From Nocardioides sp. SYSU D00065 (GTDB lineage Bacteria; Actinomycetota; Actinomycetes; Propionibacteriales; Nocardioidaceae): a stretch of DNA of 64,000 nt. Positions within the stretch are counted from its first letter, which is position 1. Each line of letters starts with the position of its first letter. The stretch spans positions 862,413 through 926,412 of the forward strand of contig NZ_JAFMSX010000002.1 of assembly GCF_017916425.1 (NCBI RefSeq), given 5' to 3'. The notes under the pieces were generated by a model. It worked only from the letters and a program-made list of their open reading frames with translations. It made no database searches and had not been told where the DNA came from. This document shows positions 24,058 to 32,469 of this stretch, one piece after another. Made by a program: the position numbers and the translations under genes.

Positions 24058-25164
24058 GTGTACGCCGACCACCTGGTGCAGCCGTGGTACGACCGGCTGC
24101 GCGACGCCCTGCCGGTGGGTCCCGTGCTGGACGTACACACCCACGTCGGCGACAGCGACTCGGTCACCGCGACCGTCGAGGAGCTGCAGGTCGCGCTGGA
24201 TGCCGCCCGGGCCCGGGCGCTGGTGTTCCCGCTGTCCGAGCCCGACAGCGACTACCGCGCGCCCAACGCGGCCTGCCTCGACGCGGCCAAGCGCAGCGAG
24301 GGGCGCCTCGACGCACTGGTGCGCGTCGTCCCCGACGAGGTCGACGCCCTGGAGGGGCTGCTGGACGGCGGGGCCAAGGGCATCAAGCTGCACGTGTCCA
24401 GCGACGACCTCGACCTCGCCGACCCGCGGCTGGCGCCGGTGTTCTCCGTCGCGCACGAGCGCCGGCTCCCCGTGCTCGTGCACGCCGGGCCAGAGGTCGA
24501 CTCGGTGCGCACGGACGTGCTGGCCACGTGCGAGCGATGGCCGGACCTCCGGCTGGTGCTGGCACACTGCGCACTCTCCGACCTGGGTCACCTGCACCGT
24601 CGGGTGAGCGAGGTGCCCAACCTCTTCTTCGACACCTCGTGGTGGACGCCGGCGAACCTCCTGGCCCTGTTCCGCCTCGTCCCACCGGGGCGGGTGCTGG
24701 CGGCCAGCGACCTGCCCTACAGCACGCCCGTCAACGCCTTGATGTCGACCGGGCGCTGCGCCTGGCAGGCAGGTCTCGACCCGCAGCAGGTCGCGTCCGT
24801 CCTCGGTGGTCAGGCCACCCGGATCGTCGAGGGGCTCGACCCGCTCGACCTGGGGCCCGCACCCGCACGGGAGGCCCGCGAGGTCGGTCCCTTCCTCGAG
24901 GTGGTCTCGACCAACCTGCTTGCCGCCCTCGAGGCGATGCAGCGCGGCCTCGAGCCCGAGGTGCCGCTGACGGTCGCCCGGCACGCGTGCGACGTGCCCG
25001 CCGACGACCCCGATGCCGACGTGCTGGCCTCGGTGCTGCGGCTGCTCGACCTCTACGAGCAGCACCACGAGCACCTGCCCCGGCGCAATTCGTTCGCCCC
25101 CGGGTGGGACCTGGTCTCGGCCGCGGCCGTCGTGGCGCGCACCCCGGCGGCGCCCCTGCCGTGA
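24058..25164 (+). CDS. Amidohydrolase-family (TIM-barrel) metal hydrolase
   Basis: 368 residues. 'VLDVHTHVGD' supplies the HxH metal motif of strand 1. 'GAKGIKLHVSS', 'PVLVHAGPE', 'LVLAHCALSD' and 'LAASDLPYS' supply the later Lys/His/Asp positions of the amidohydrolase-2 (PF04909) barrel. The C-terminal about 110 residues form a helical extension not typical of the family. The GTG start at 24058 lies three bases after the ligase stop, so it is certainly co-transcribed. Substrate unknown; coupling with an amide-forming ligase suggests related chemistry. Confidence 0.82.
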   Translation: MYADHLVQPWYDRLRDALPVGPVLDVHTHVGDSDSVTATVEELQVALDAARARALVFPLSEPDSDYRAPNAACLDAAKRSEGRLDALVRVVPDEVDALEGLLDGGAKGIKLHVSSDDLDLADPRLAPVFSVAHERRLPVLVHAGPEVDSVRTDVLATCERWPDLRLVLAHCALSDLGHLHRRVSEVPNLFFDTSWWTPANLLALFRLVPPGRVLAASDLPYSTPVNALMSTGRCAWQAGLDPQQVASVLGGQATRIVEGLDPLDLGPAPAREAREVGPFLEVVSTNLLAALEAMQRGLEPEVPLTVARHACDVPADDPDADVLASVLRLLDLYEQHHEHLPRRNSFAPGWDLVSAAAVVARTPAAPLP

Positions 25165-25174
25165 GCCGCGGCGA

Positions 25175-25777
25175 TCAGGTCGTGCGTCGCATCAGCACGC
25201 GCGGGAACCCGCCGGAGGTGGCTGTCGTCCGGGCGGCGAGCTCGAAGCCGGCGGCCTCGAAGAGCGCTCGCGTGCCGACGTAGGCCATGGTCAGGTCGAC
25301 CCGTTCCCCGCGGTTGTCGACGGGGTAGCCCTCGACCACCGGCGCGCCCCGGCTGGCGGCGTACGCGACCGCGCCCTCGAGGAGGACGTGCGAGATGCCC
25401 CTGCCGCGGTGACCGGGCCGCACCCGGATGCACCACACCGACCACGCCGGCTGGTCGTCGACGTGGGGGATCTTGGTGGAGCGGGCGAAGGGGAGCTCGG
25501 CGCGCGGGGCGACGGCCGCCCACCCGACGACCTCGTCACCGTCGTAGGCGAGCACGCCGGGCTTCGTGGGCCTGCGGGTCAGCGCCTCGACGTAGGCCGC
25601 GCGCGCCGCGCCCGCGAGGGACCGGTTCTGCGTGGCCGGGATGCGGTGGCTCAGGCACCAGCACACGTTGGCGGCCGGGTTCTTGGGGCCCACCATGGTG
25701 CGGACGTCGTCGAAGCGCGCATGGGTGGCGGGATGGACGGTGAAGCGCTCGGTCCGGGCGAGTGGCGTCGCGGCCAT
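25175..25777 (-). CDS. GNAT-family N-acetyltransferase
   Basis: 200 residues. The acetyl-CoA-binding signature of GNAT enzymes is seen as 'VRPGHRGRGISHVLLEGAV' (Q/R-x-x-G-x-G/A). An N-terminal 'VCWCLSHRI' segment is typical of a subgroup of actinobacterial GNATs. The ATG at 25777 is supported by TACCGT placed six bases upstream, indicating a leaderless transcript. It is divergent from the racemase gene. The acceptor molecule is unknown. Confidence 0.8.
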   Translation of the reverse strand: MAATPLARTERFTVHPATHARFDDVRTMVGPKNPAANVCWCLSHRIPATQNRSLAGAARAAYVEALTRRPTKPGVLAYDGDEVVGWAAVAPRAELPFARSTKIPHVDDQPAWSVWCIRVRPGHRGRGISHVLLEGAVAYAASRGAPVVEGYPVDNRGERVDLTMAYVGTRALFEAAGFELAARTTATSGGFPRVLMRRTT

Positions 25778-25783
25778 GCGTCC

Positions 25784-25789
25784 ACGGTA
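25784..25789 (-). promoter_or_regulatory. -10 box TACCGT for a leaderless GNAT transcript
   Basis: TACCGT on the minus strand is exactly six bases before the ATG of the acetyltransferase, so transcription should begin at or next to the start codon. No Shine-Dalgarno sequence is present. Confidence 0.45.
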
Positions 25790-25838
25790 GCGATAATTCG
25801 GCAGCGCGCCGGGCCGCGGTTCCGCTTGGATCGTTGTC

Positions 25839-26534
25839 ATGACGATGCGCAAGATGGGACTGCTGGGCGGGATGAGCTGGGAGAGCACGGCGCTCTACTA
25901 CCGGCTGGTCAACGAGGAGGTCCGCGACCGGCTCGGGGGATTCCACTCCGCGCGGCTGGTGCTGGCCTCGGTCGACTTCGCGGAGATCGTGAAGCTCCAG
26001 GTCGCCGGTGACTGGGCGACGGCCGGGACGCGCCTGGCCGAGGAGGCCCGGTCCCTCGAGGCGGCCGGCGCCGAGTGCCTGGTGCTGTGCACCAACACGA
26101 TGCACAAGGTCGCGGACGCGATCGAGGCCGCCGTCGACGTGCCGCTGCTGCACCTCGCCGACGTGACCGCCGAGGCGGTGCGCCGTGCCGGTGTGGACCG
26201 CGTGGCGCTGCTCGGCACCCGCTTCACCATGGAGCAGCCGTTCTACGCCGACCGGCTCCGCGGTCACGGCCTGGACGTCCTGGTCCCCGAGGCCGACGAC
26301 CTGACGCTGGTCCACGACGTCATCTACGACGAGCTGGTGCTCGGCGTGGTCCGCGAGGAGTCGCGTGCGGCGTACGCCGATGTGGTCCGCCGCCTGGTCG
26401 ACCGCGGCGCCGCCGGCGTGATCCTGGGCTGCACCGAGATCGAGCTGCTGATCGGTCCGGACGACGTCGACGTGCCCGTGTTCGCCACGACCCAGCTGCA
26501 CGCCCGGGCGGCCGTGGACTTCGCGCTGGCCTGA
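25839..26534 (+). CDS. Aspartate/glutamate racemase family protein
   Basis: 231 residues. It opens 'MGLLGGMSWESTALYYRLV', the signature of the YgeA-type amino acid racemase branch. The two catalytic cysteines are in 'LVLCTNTMHK' (about residue 86) and 'VILGCTEIELL' (about 198), so the full two-base mechanism is available. These PLP-independent enzymes racemise aspartate, glutamate or related amino acids in the cytosol. It appears monocistronic. Confidence 0.88.
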   Translation: MTMRKMGLLGGMSWESTALYYRLVNEEVRDRLGGFHSARLVLASVDFAEIVKLQVAGDWATAGTRLAEEARSLEAAGAECLVLCTNTMHKVADAIEAAVDVPLLHLADVTAEAVRRAGVDRVALLGTRFTMEQPFYADRLRGHGLDVLVPEADDLTLVHDVIYDELVLGVVREESRAAYADVVRRLVDRGAAGVILGCTEIELLIGPDDVDVPVFATTQLHARAAVDFALA

Positions 26535-26581
26535 GCCGCCTGGAGTCTCGCCCCCGGAGCCCGGTCGCTCGCACGGTTGGC

Positions 26582-26587
26582 TACCGT
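26582..26587 (+). promoter_or_regulatory. -10 box TACCGT in front of cydA
   Basis: TACCGT lies seven bases before the GTG at 26595, the same spacing seen at several other genes here. This argues for a leaderless cydA mRNA starting at that GTG. The GGAGG between them would then not be in the transcript. Confidence 0.4.
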
Positions 26588-26594
26588 CGGAGGC

Positions 26595-28010
26595 GTGGAC
26601 GTGCTGTGGTGGGAGCTGGCGCAGGGCCCGTGGGTCGCCGACCCGGCCGGCCTGATGCCGGCGCGGCAGCAGATGGCGCTGTCGCTGGGCTGGCACATCA
26701 TCCTGGCCTGCTTCGGGGTCGCGTGGCCGGCGATGATCCTCGTCGCGCACTGGCGCGGGGTGTACCGCGGCGACGACACGGCCCTCGAGCTGGCGAAGCG
26801 CTGGGCCAAGGTCAGCGCCGTGCTGTTCGCGATCGGCGCCGTGTCCGGGACGGTCCTCAGCTTCGAGATGGGACTGCTGTGGCCGGGGCTGATGGGGCCC
26901 TTCGGCGACGTCCTGGGGCTGCCGTTCGCGTTCGAGGGGCTGTCGTTCTTCGTCGAGGCGATCTTCCTCGGCCTGTACCTCTACGGCTGGGGACGCATCC
27001 CGCCCAAGCGTCACCTGCTGATGCTGGTCCCGATGGCCCTCGCCGGGGTGGTCGGCACCTACTGCGTGGTGTCGGTGAACGCCTGGATGAACATGCCGGT
27101 CGGCTTCCGGCTGGTGGACGGCGAGGTCGTGGACGTCGAGCCGTGGGCGGTGCTGTTCAGCTCCGGCGCGGTGCTGCAGTTCGCGCACATGTGGGTGGCC
27201 GCCTACATGGTGGTCGGCTTCACCGTGGCGGGCGTCTACGCCGCCGGGATGCTGCGGGGGCGACGCGACCGCCACCACCGGCTGGGATTCACCGTGCCCT
27301 TCGCGTTCGCGACCGTGGCCGCGCTGGTCCAGCCCTTCGTCGGTCACGTCCTGGGGCTCCGCATCGCCGACACGCAGCCGGCCAAGCTGGCGGCCTTCGA
27401 GCTGGCCACCGAGACCGAGAGTCCCTCGCCGCTGCGCCTGGGCGGGCTGCTCATCGACGGCGAGGTGCGCTACGTGATCGACATCCCCCGACTGGGGTCG
27501 ATCATTGCGCGCAACTCGTTCACCGAGCCGGTCCAGGGGCTGGAGACCATCGCGCCGGCCGACCGGCCGCCGGTCAACGTGACGCACGTGGCGTTCCAGA
27601 CCATGGTCGGCATCGGCACGCTGCTGGCCGCCGCCGTGCTGCTCTACTGGTTCCTGCGCTGGCGTGGGCGCGACCCGCTGGCGAACCGGTGGGCGCTGCG
27701 TGCGGCCGTGGCCGCCGGCCCGCTCGCCGTGGTCGCCCTCGAGGCGGGCTGGATCGCGACCGAGGTGGGGCGCCAGCCGTGGGTCGTCTACGGGGTGCTG
27801 CGCACCTCGGACGCCGCAGGCGACAACCCGCAGCTGTGGCTCCTCCTCGCGGCCACCGCCACCCTCTACAGCCTGCTCACCGTCGGGGCGGTGGTGGTGC
27901 TGCGCTCGATGGCCCGTCGCTGGCGGGCGGGGGACCAGGACCTGCCGAGTCCCTACGGGCCGCAGGCCTCCGCCGCCGGTGGCGACCGGCGTACGGGTGG
28001 GTCGTCGTGA
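26595..28010 (+). CDS. cydA: Cytochrome bd ubiquinol/menaquinol oxidase subunit I
   Basis: About 471 residues and nine transmembrane helices. Heme-ligand histidines are visible in 'LGWHIILACFG' (first helix) and 'LQFAHMWVAAY'. The quinol-site pair is present as Lys and Glu in 'PAKLAAFE'. The signature 'GWIATEVGRQPWVVYG' is intact. The periplasmic Q-loop is short, as in the cyanide-insensitive (CIO-like) type. The enzyme reduces O2 with quinol without pumping protons, a microaerobic or stress oxidase. The start is taken as GTG 26595 from the -10 spacing; GTG 26601 with GGAGG upstream is the alternative. It overlaps cydB by four bases. Confidence 0.92.
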   Translation: MDVLWWELAQGPWVADPAGLMPARQQMALSLGWHIILACFGVAWPAMILVAHWRGVYRGDDTALELAKRWAKVSAVLFAIGAVSGTVLSFEMGLLWPGLMGPFGDVLGLPFAFEGLSFFVEAIFLGLYLYGWGRIPPKRHLLMLVPMALAGVVGTYCVVSVNAWMNMPVGFRLVDGEVVDVEPWAVLFSSGAVLQFAHMWVAAYMVVGFTVAGVYAAGMLRGRRDRHHRLGFTVPFAFATVAALVQPFVGHVLGLRIADTQPAKLAAFELATETESPSPLRLGGLLIDGEVRYVIDIPRLGSIIARNSFTEPVQGLETIAPADRPPVNVTHVAFQTMVGIGTLLAAAVLLYWFLRWRGRDPLANRWALRAAVAAGPLAVVALEAGWIATEVGRQPWVVYGVLRTSDAAGDNPQLWLLLAATATLYSLLTVGAVVVLRSMARRWRAGDQDLPSPYGPQASAAGGDRRTGGSS

Positions 28011-29008
28011 GCCTCGAGCTCGCCGTGGCCGCGGCCCTGTTCGTCGGGGTCCTCGCCTACGCCCTCTTCGGCGGCGCCGACTTCGGCTCCGGCTTCTACG
28101 ACCTCACCGCCGGCGGCGCCCGCCGGGGCGCGGAGCTGCGCACGCTGGTCGACCACAGCATCGGTCCCGTGTGGGAAGCCAACCACGTCTGGTTGATCTA
28201 CGTGCTGGTGATGTGGTGGACGGGGTTCCCCGAGTCGTTCGCAAGCGCCATGAGCACCCTCATCGTGCCCATGTTGCTGGCGCTGCTGGGCATCGTGCTG
28301 CGCGGTGCGGCCTTCGCGTTCCGCAAGTTCGCCCCGACGATCGGCCAGGCGCGGCTCTACGGTGCGGTGTTCGCCGCCTCGTCGCTGCTGACCCCGTACT
28401 TCCTCGGCGCCGTCGCCGGGGCCATCGCCTCCGGGCGGGTGCCGGCCGAGGGTCGCGGTGACCTCTGGTCGTCGTGGCTCAACCCCACCTCGACCTTCGG
28501 TGGCGTCATCGCCGTCGGCACGTGCGCCTTCCTCGCGGGGGTCTTCCTCACCGCGGACGCCCGGCGCGCCGGCCGTACGACGCTCGCCGAGACGCTGCGC
28601 CGGCGCACGCTGGCGGTCGGCACGGTGACCGGCGCCGTCGTCTTCGCCGCGCTCGTGCCGATCACCCGCGACGCTCCCACGCTCGCCGACGGGCTCACCG
28701 GCCGCGCCGCACCGCTCGTGATCCTGTCCGGCATCTGCGGCCTCGCCACGCTCGTCCTGCTCCTGCGCCGCCGCTTCTCGCAGGCACGCGTCACCGCGGT
28801 GCTCGCCGTGGCGGCGGTCGTCAGCGGATGGGGCATCGGCCAGTACCCCTGGCTGCTGGTCGACGAGGTGACCATCGCCGAGGCCGCGGGCGCGGACGCC
28901 ACGCTCGCCGGCCTGCTGGTGGTGGTCGGCCTCGCGTGCGTGGTCGTGCTCCCGCCCCTGGTGTACCTGTTCCGGCTGACCCAGTCGGAGTCCTGGGCAG
29001 AGCACTAG
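28007..29008 (+). CDS. cydB: Cytochrome bd oxidase subunit II
   Basis: 333 residues with about eight to nine helices. Family signatures are 'FGGADFGSGFYDL' in helix 1-2 and 'GPVWEANHVWLIYVLV'. It pairs with subunit I to form the oxidase core. The GTG start lies inside the cydA stop (GTGA at 28007-28010). No cydDC (cysteine/glutathione exporter) genes or small cydX-type ORF follow; the next gene is on the opposite strand. Confidence 0.93.
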   Translation: MSLELAVAAALFVGVLAYALFGGADFGSGFYDLTAGGARRGAELRTLVDHSIGPVWEANHVWLIYVLVMWWTGFPESFASAMSTLIVPMLLALLGIVLRGAAFAFRKFAPTIGQARLYGAVFAASSLLTPYFLGAVAGAIASGRVPAEGRGDLWSSWLNPTSTFGGVIAVGTCAFLAGVFLTADARRAGRTTLAETLRRRTLAVGTVTGAVVFAALVPITRDAPTLADGLTGRAAPLVILSGICGLATLVLLLRRRFSQARVTAVLAVAAVVSGWGIGQYPWLLVDEVTIAEAAGADATLAGLLVVVGLACVVVLPPLVYLFRLTQSESWAEH

Positions 29009-29025
29009 GTCGAGCGGCGTGACGC

Positions 29026-30066
29026 TCAGCCCTGCGCGGGCCAGAGGGAGTGGTAGGCGTTGATCGCGGGCTGTCCGCCGAGGTGGGCGTAGAGGACGTG
29101 CGAGTCGCGCGGGATCTCGCCGCCGACGACCAGGTCGATCAGGCCGGCGAGCGACTTCCCCTCGTAGACCGGGTCGGTGATCATCGCCTCGAGCTGCGCG
29201 CCGAGGGCCATCGCCTCCATCGTCGAGTCGACCGGGACGCCGTAGAGCTCGCCGGCCCACCCCTCGAGCACGGTGATCTCGTCGTCGCGCAGGTCGCGAC
29301 CGAGCTCGATGAGCTCGGCGGTGTGGCGCGCGATCCGTGCGACCTGGTCGCGGGTCTTCTCCAGCGTCGCGCTGGCGTCGATGCCGAGGACGCGGCGGCG
29401 TACGCCGGTGAGGTCCTCGAGCGCGGCGAACCCGGCGATCATCCCGGCGTGGGTGGAGCCGGTCACGGTGCACACGACGATCGTGTCGAAGGTGACGCCG
29501 AGCGCCTTCTCCTGCTCGGCGACCTCGAAGGCCCAGTTGGCGAACCCGAGACCGCCGAGGCGGTGCTCGCTCGCCCCGGCCGGGATGGCGTACGGCGTGC
29601 CGCCCGCCTCCTCGACCTCGCGGATCGCGTCCTTCCACGAGTCGCGGATGCCGATGTCGAAGCCGTGCGGATCCAGCCGGGAGTCGGCGCCCATCATCCG
29701 GCTGAGCAGGATGTTGCCCACCTGGGTGTTGGTGGGGTCGTCCCACGGCACCCACTTCTCCTGCACCAGCCGGCACTTCAGCCCGAGGTGTGCGGCGACG
29801 GCGGCGACCTGGCGGGTGTGGTTGGACTGGTAGCCGCCGATGGAGACGAGCGTGTCGGCGCCGCTCGCGAGCACGTCGGGGACGATGTACTCGAGCTTGC
29901 GGACCTTGTTGCCGCCGAACGCCAGACCGCTGTTGACGTCCTCGCGCTTGGCCCACACCTGGGCACCGCCGCCGCGGCTCGCGAGGTGCTCGCTGAGCCG
30001 GCGCAGGTGGTGGACCGGGGAGGGGCCGAACGTCAGCTGGTGGCGGGGGAACTGGTCGAGGTTCAC
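29026..30066 (-). CDS. acdS: 1-aminocyclopropane-1-carboxylate deaminase
   Basis: A 346-residue PLP enzyme (tryptophan synthase beta-like fold) that splits ACC, the plant ethylene precursor, into 2-oxobutyrate and ammonia. PLP Lys54 ('[10 protein letters not shown]') and the nucleophilic Ser81 ('[10 protein letters not shown]') are present. The residues that separate true ACC deaminases from D-cysteine desulfhydrases are also there: Glu302 ('DPVYEGKS') and Leu329 ('YAHLGGQPA'), equivalent to Glu295 and Leu322 in the Pseudomonas enzyme. The start overlaps the stop of the GntR gene by four bases, so regulator and enzyme form one leaderless transcript. It suggests life near plants or use of ACC as a nitrogen source. 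Confidence 0.92.
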   Translation of the reverse strand: MNLDQFPRHQLTFGPSPVHHLRRLSEHLASRGGGAQVWAKREDVNSGLAFGGNKVRKLEYIVPDVLASGADTLVSIGGYQSNHTRQVAAVAAHLGLKCRLVQEKWVPWDDPTNTQVGNILLSRMMGADSRLDPHGFDIGIRDSWKDAIREVEEAGGTPYAIPAGASEHRLGGLGFANWAFEVAEQEKALGVTFDTIVVCTVTGSTHAGMIAGFAALEDLTGVRRRVLGIDASATLEKTRDQVARIARHTAELIELGRDLRDDEITVLEGWAGELYGVPVDSTMEAMALGAQLEAMITDPVYEGKSLAGLIDLVVGGEIPRDSHVLYAHLGGQPAINAYHSLWPAQG

Positions 30067-30773
30067 GGGGTCTCCGGACGGTCGGTGGGCGGGGCAAGGG
30101 GTGGGTCGGTGGGCGGATCGGTGTCGGGGATCAGGTCGGCGAGGCCGTGCCAGGTGCGCTCGGCCACGCCGGCGGCGGCCTCGACGTCACCGGCCGCGCA
30201 GGCCTCGACCAGTCGCGCGTGCAGCTCGACGGACTCGACGCCGGCGTGCGAGGCGAAGCGGCGGCGCTCGAGCCGGCGGACGACGGGGCTGTACTGGTCG
30301 AGCACGGCGGCGAGGGCGCGATTGCCCGAGGCCCGGACCGCGACGGCGTGGAAGTCGTCGTCGGCAGCCAGCGCGGCGCCGGTGTCGCGGTCTGCGATCG
30401 CGGCGGCGAAGCGGTCGTTGGCCTCGCGCATCCGGTCGAGGTCGGCCGTGGTGAGGCGGGCGACCGCCTCGGCGACCGCGAGCCGGTGCATGGCGACCAC
30501 CACCGCGTGGGCGGCGCGCACCTCGTCCAGGTCGATGTCGGCGACGACGGTCGACCGACCGGGCGCGGAGCGGACCAGCCCGCTCTCGCCGAGCCGGAGC
30601 AGGGCCTCGCGCACGGGCGTACGACTCACGCCGAGCCACGCGGCGAGCTCGGTGTCGCGCACCACCTCGCCGGGAGCGAGGGTGCCGTCGACGATCGCGT
30701 CCCGGAGGCGGTCGTGGACGCTGTCGCGAAGCAGTGCCGTACGGAGCGGAGCGGCCTCCACGGGGACGGGCAT
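30063..30773 (-). CDS. GntR-family (FadR/FCD) regulator of acdS
   Basis: 236 residues: winged-helix domain about 10-75 ('[17 protein letters not shown]', '[16 protein letters not shown]') and an FCD ligand domain about 85-215 with the His/Asp metal-site pattern ('HAVVVAMHR', 'DDDFHAVAV'). It is co-transcribed with acdS through a 4-base overlap. No Shine-Dalgarno sequence precedes the ATG. A perfect 14-base palindrome overlaps the start codon and the -10 box, so the protein most likely represses its own operon and an ACC-related ligand releases it. Confidence 0.88.
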   Translation of the reverse strand: MPVPVEAAPLRTALLRDSVHDRLRDAIVDGTLAPGEVVRDTELAAWLGVSRTPVREALLRLGESGLVRSAPGRSTVVADIDLDEVRAAHAVVVAMHRLAVAEAVARLTTADLDRMREANDRFAAAIADRDTGAALAADDDFHAVAVRASGNRALAAVLDQYSPVVRRLERRRFASHAGVESVELHARLVEACAAGDVEAAAGVAERTWHGLADLIPDTDPPTDPPLAPPTDRPETP

Positions 30774-30786
30774 GCAATATATTGCA
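30773..30786. promoter_or_regulatory. Perfect palindrome TGCAATATATTGCA (candidate GntR operator)
   Basis: A 14-base perfect palindrome, strikingly AT-rich for this DNA. Its left end is the last base of the start-codon complement and its right end contains the likely -10 box. FadR-type GntR proteins bind short palindromes of this size. Confidence 0.65.
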
Positions 30787-30809
30787 CATCGGCGGCGCTA
30801 CTCCGTCAA
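30781..30809 (-). promoter_or_regulatory. Promoter of gntR-acdS (TTGACG-N17-TGCAAT)
   Basis: On the minus strand, TTGACG (30804-30809) and TGCAAT (30781-30786) are 17 bases apart, and the -10 ends seven bases before the ATG. This predicts a leaderless transcript whose -10 lies inside the palindromic operator. Confidence 0.55.
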
Positions 30810-30854
30810 GCGACGGCGCGCAGGAACTCGGCCCCGACGGGGTACAAGGGGGCC

Positions 30855-31544
30855 ATGCCGTTCGTCGAGAGAGCCTTCCAGGCGCTCGCCCTCCTGCGCT
30901 CCGCGCCCGCCTTCCACCCGCGCGGTGTCCTCTACGAGGGCACGGTCGAGGTGCGAGGACCCGGGCCGCTGCCGGAGGGCGAGGTCGACTGCCTCGTCCG
31001 CCTGTCCAAGGGCATCGGCACGCCGCACGGGGCCCCCGACCTCCTCGGGATGGCGGTGCGCCTCCTGCACGACCCGCCGGTCGACGTCCTGTGCAGCACC
31101 GCTCCCGGCACGGGCGGGTGGCGCCGCTTCGTGCTGCGCCCCGCGCGCAGGTGGTCGGGTGCCACGCTCACGTCCCTGATGACCTGGCGCTCACCGGCCG
31201 GTCAGGGGCTGCAGGTGGTCCTGGAGGTCCGCGACGACCGGCTCGACTCACCGGAGCCGGACGTCCTCGTCGACCGGCTGCCCGTCAGCGTCGCGCTGCG
31301 AGTAGTGGGCCGCGACGGCGACGTCCAGGCGGGCACCGTCGTGGTCACCGGGCGCTCCGGGCTCGAGCGTCCGGCCTTCGACCCGGTGCTGCACTCGCCG
31401 GCGGGGTGGTGGCTGGCGCCCCGGTGGATGTCCGTGCTGCGCGCGCGGTCGTACGTCGGCAGCCGAGCCGGCCAGCCGCACCTGGCCGACGACCCCGCGC
31501 TCACCCGCGAGGTGGCGCGCCACGCGGGGGACCGGGTGGACTGA
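30855..31544 (+). CDS. Catalase-fold-like protein of unknown function
   Basis: A 229-residue protein beginning 'MPFVERAFQALALLRS'. The segments 'HPRGVLYEGTVEV' and 'RLSKGIGTPHGAPDLLGMAVRL' resemble the beta-barrel core of heme catalases in a group of short actinobacterial proteins. The catalytic His-Ser-Asn and proximal Tyr motifs of catalases are not evident. It may be a lipid- or heme-binding relative; I cannot assign a reaction. AAGGGGG precedes the ATG. The CDF transporter gene starts four bases after its stop. Confidence 0.65.
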   Translation: MPFVERAFQALALLRSAPAFHPRGVLYEGTVEVRGPGPLPEGEVDCLVRLSKGIGTPHGAPDLLGMAVRLLHDPPVDVLCSTAPGTGGWRRFVLRPARRWSGATLTSLMTWRSPAGQGLQVVLEVRDDRLDSPEPDVLVDRLPVSVALRVVGRDGDVQAGTVVVTGRSGLERPAFDPVLHSPAGWWLAPRWMSVLRARSYVGSRAGQPHLADDPALTREVARHAGDRVD

Positions 31545-31547
31545 GTC

Positions 31548-32462
31548 GTGCTCACCGTCGTCATCGCGCTCGCCGCCAACACGACTCTGGCGGTGCTCAA
31601 GAGCATCGTCGCCGTCCTCACCGGCTCGGCCTCGATGGTGGCGGAGGCGGCGCACTCGTGGGCCGATGCCGGCAACGAGGTCTTCCTGCTGGTGGCCGAG
31701 CGCCGTGCAGAGAAGCCGGCGGACGCCGCCCACCCCCTCGGCCACGGGCGCGAGGCCTACGTCTGGTCGATGATCGCGGCGTTCGGGCTCTTCGCGGTGG
31801 GCGCCGCCGTGTCGGTCCTCCACGGCATCCAGTCGTTGGGCGCCGAGGAGGAGGAGGCTGACTACCTGTGGGCCTACGTCGTGCTGGGCGCGGCGTTCGT
31901 CCTCGAGGGCATCTCCTTCGCCCAGGCGCGCCGCGAGGTGCGACGGGGGGCGCGGCGGGCCGACCAGAGCCGGACCACGTTCCTCGACACGACCTCCAAC
32001 CCCACGCTCCGCGCGGTCTTCCTCGAGGACGCCGCGGCGCTCACCGGGATCGTCATCGCGGTGAGCGGCCTCGCCCTGCACCAGGCCACCGGCCAGCCGG
32101 TGTGGGACGCCGTGGGATCGATCCTCGTCGGCCTGCTCTTGGGGTGGATCGCGGTCTACCTGCTGCGGCGCAACATGGCCTTCCTCGTCGGACAGGTCGC
32201 CGACCCTCGCCTGCGGGGGGCCGTGCTCGCCTGGCTGAGCGAGCGACCGGAGGTGGCCGCCGTCAGCACGCTGCACCTGGAGTACGTCGGACCGGACCGG
32301 CTCTTCCTGGTCGGCTCCGTCGACCTGGCCGGCGACGAGCCCGAGAGTCGGGCCGCCGAGCAGCTCCAGCGGCTCGAGGACCGGCTCGAGGAGCGTCCGG
32401 AGGTCGTCCGCGCGGTGCTGTCGCTGGCCGCGCCGGGAACAAGCCGGGTGGTTGAGCGTTGA
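31548..32462 (+). CDS. Cation diffusion facilitator, SLC30A9-like
   Basis: 304 residues with about six transmembrane helices ('ANTTLAVLKSIVAVLTGSAS', helix 1) and a cytosolic C-terminal domain. The first metal half-site is 'HSWADAGNE' (HxxxD). The second, normally HxxxD in helix 5, reads 'FLEDAAALTG', the altered form seen in the SLC30A9 branch. Members export or move Zn, Mn or other divalent ions by proton antiport. The GTG start lies four bases after the previous gene, and the following monooxygenase starts seven bases after its stop. Confidence 0.85.
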   Translation: MLTVVIALAANTTLAVLKSIVAVLTGSASMVAEAAHSWADAGNEVFLLVAERRAEKPADAAHPLGHGREAYVWSMIAAFGLFAVGAAVSVLHGIQSLGAEEEEADYLWAYVVLGAAFVLEGISFAQARREVRRGARRADQSRTTFLDTTSNPTLRAVFLEDAAALTGIVIAVSGLALHQATGQPVWDAVGSILVGLLLGWIAVYLLRRNMAFLVGQVADPRLRGAVLAWLSERPEVAAVSTLHLEYVGPDRLFLVGSVDLAGDEPESRAAEQLQRLEDRLEERPEVVRAVLSLAAPGTSRVVER

Positions 32463-32469
32463 ACGAGTC

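Noticed and set aside
22522..25074. Long minus-strand frame across the ligase and amidohydrolase genes
   Set aside because: Shadow frame of GC-rich coding DNA. The plus-strand genes have family motifs and a good ribosome site.
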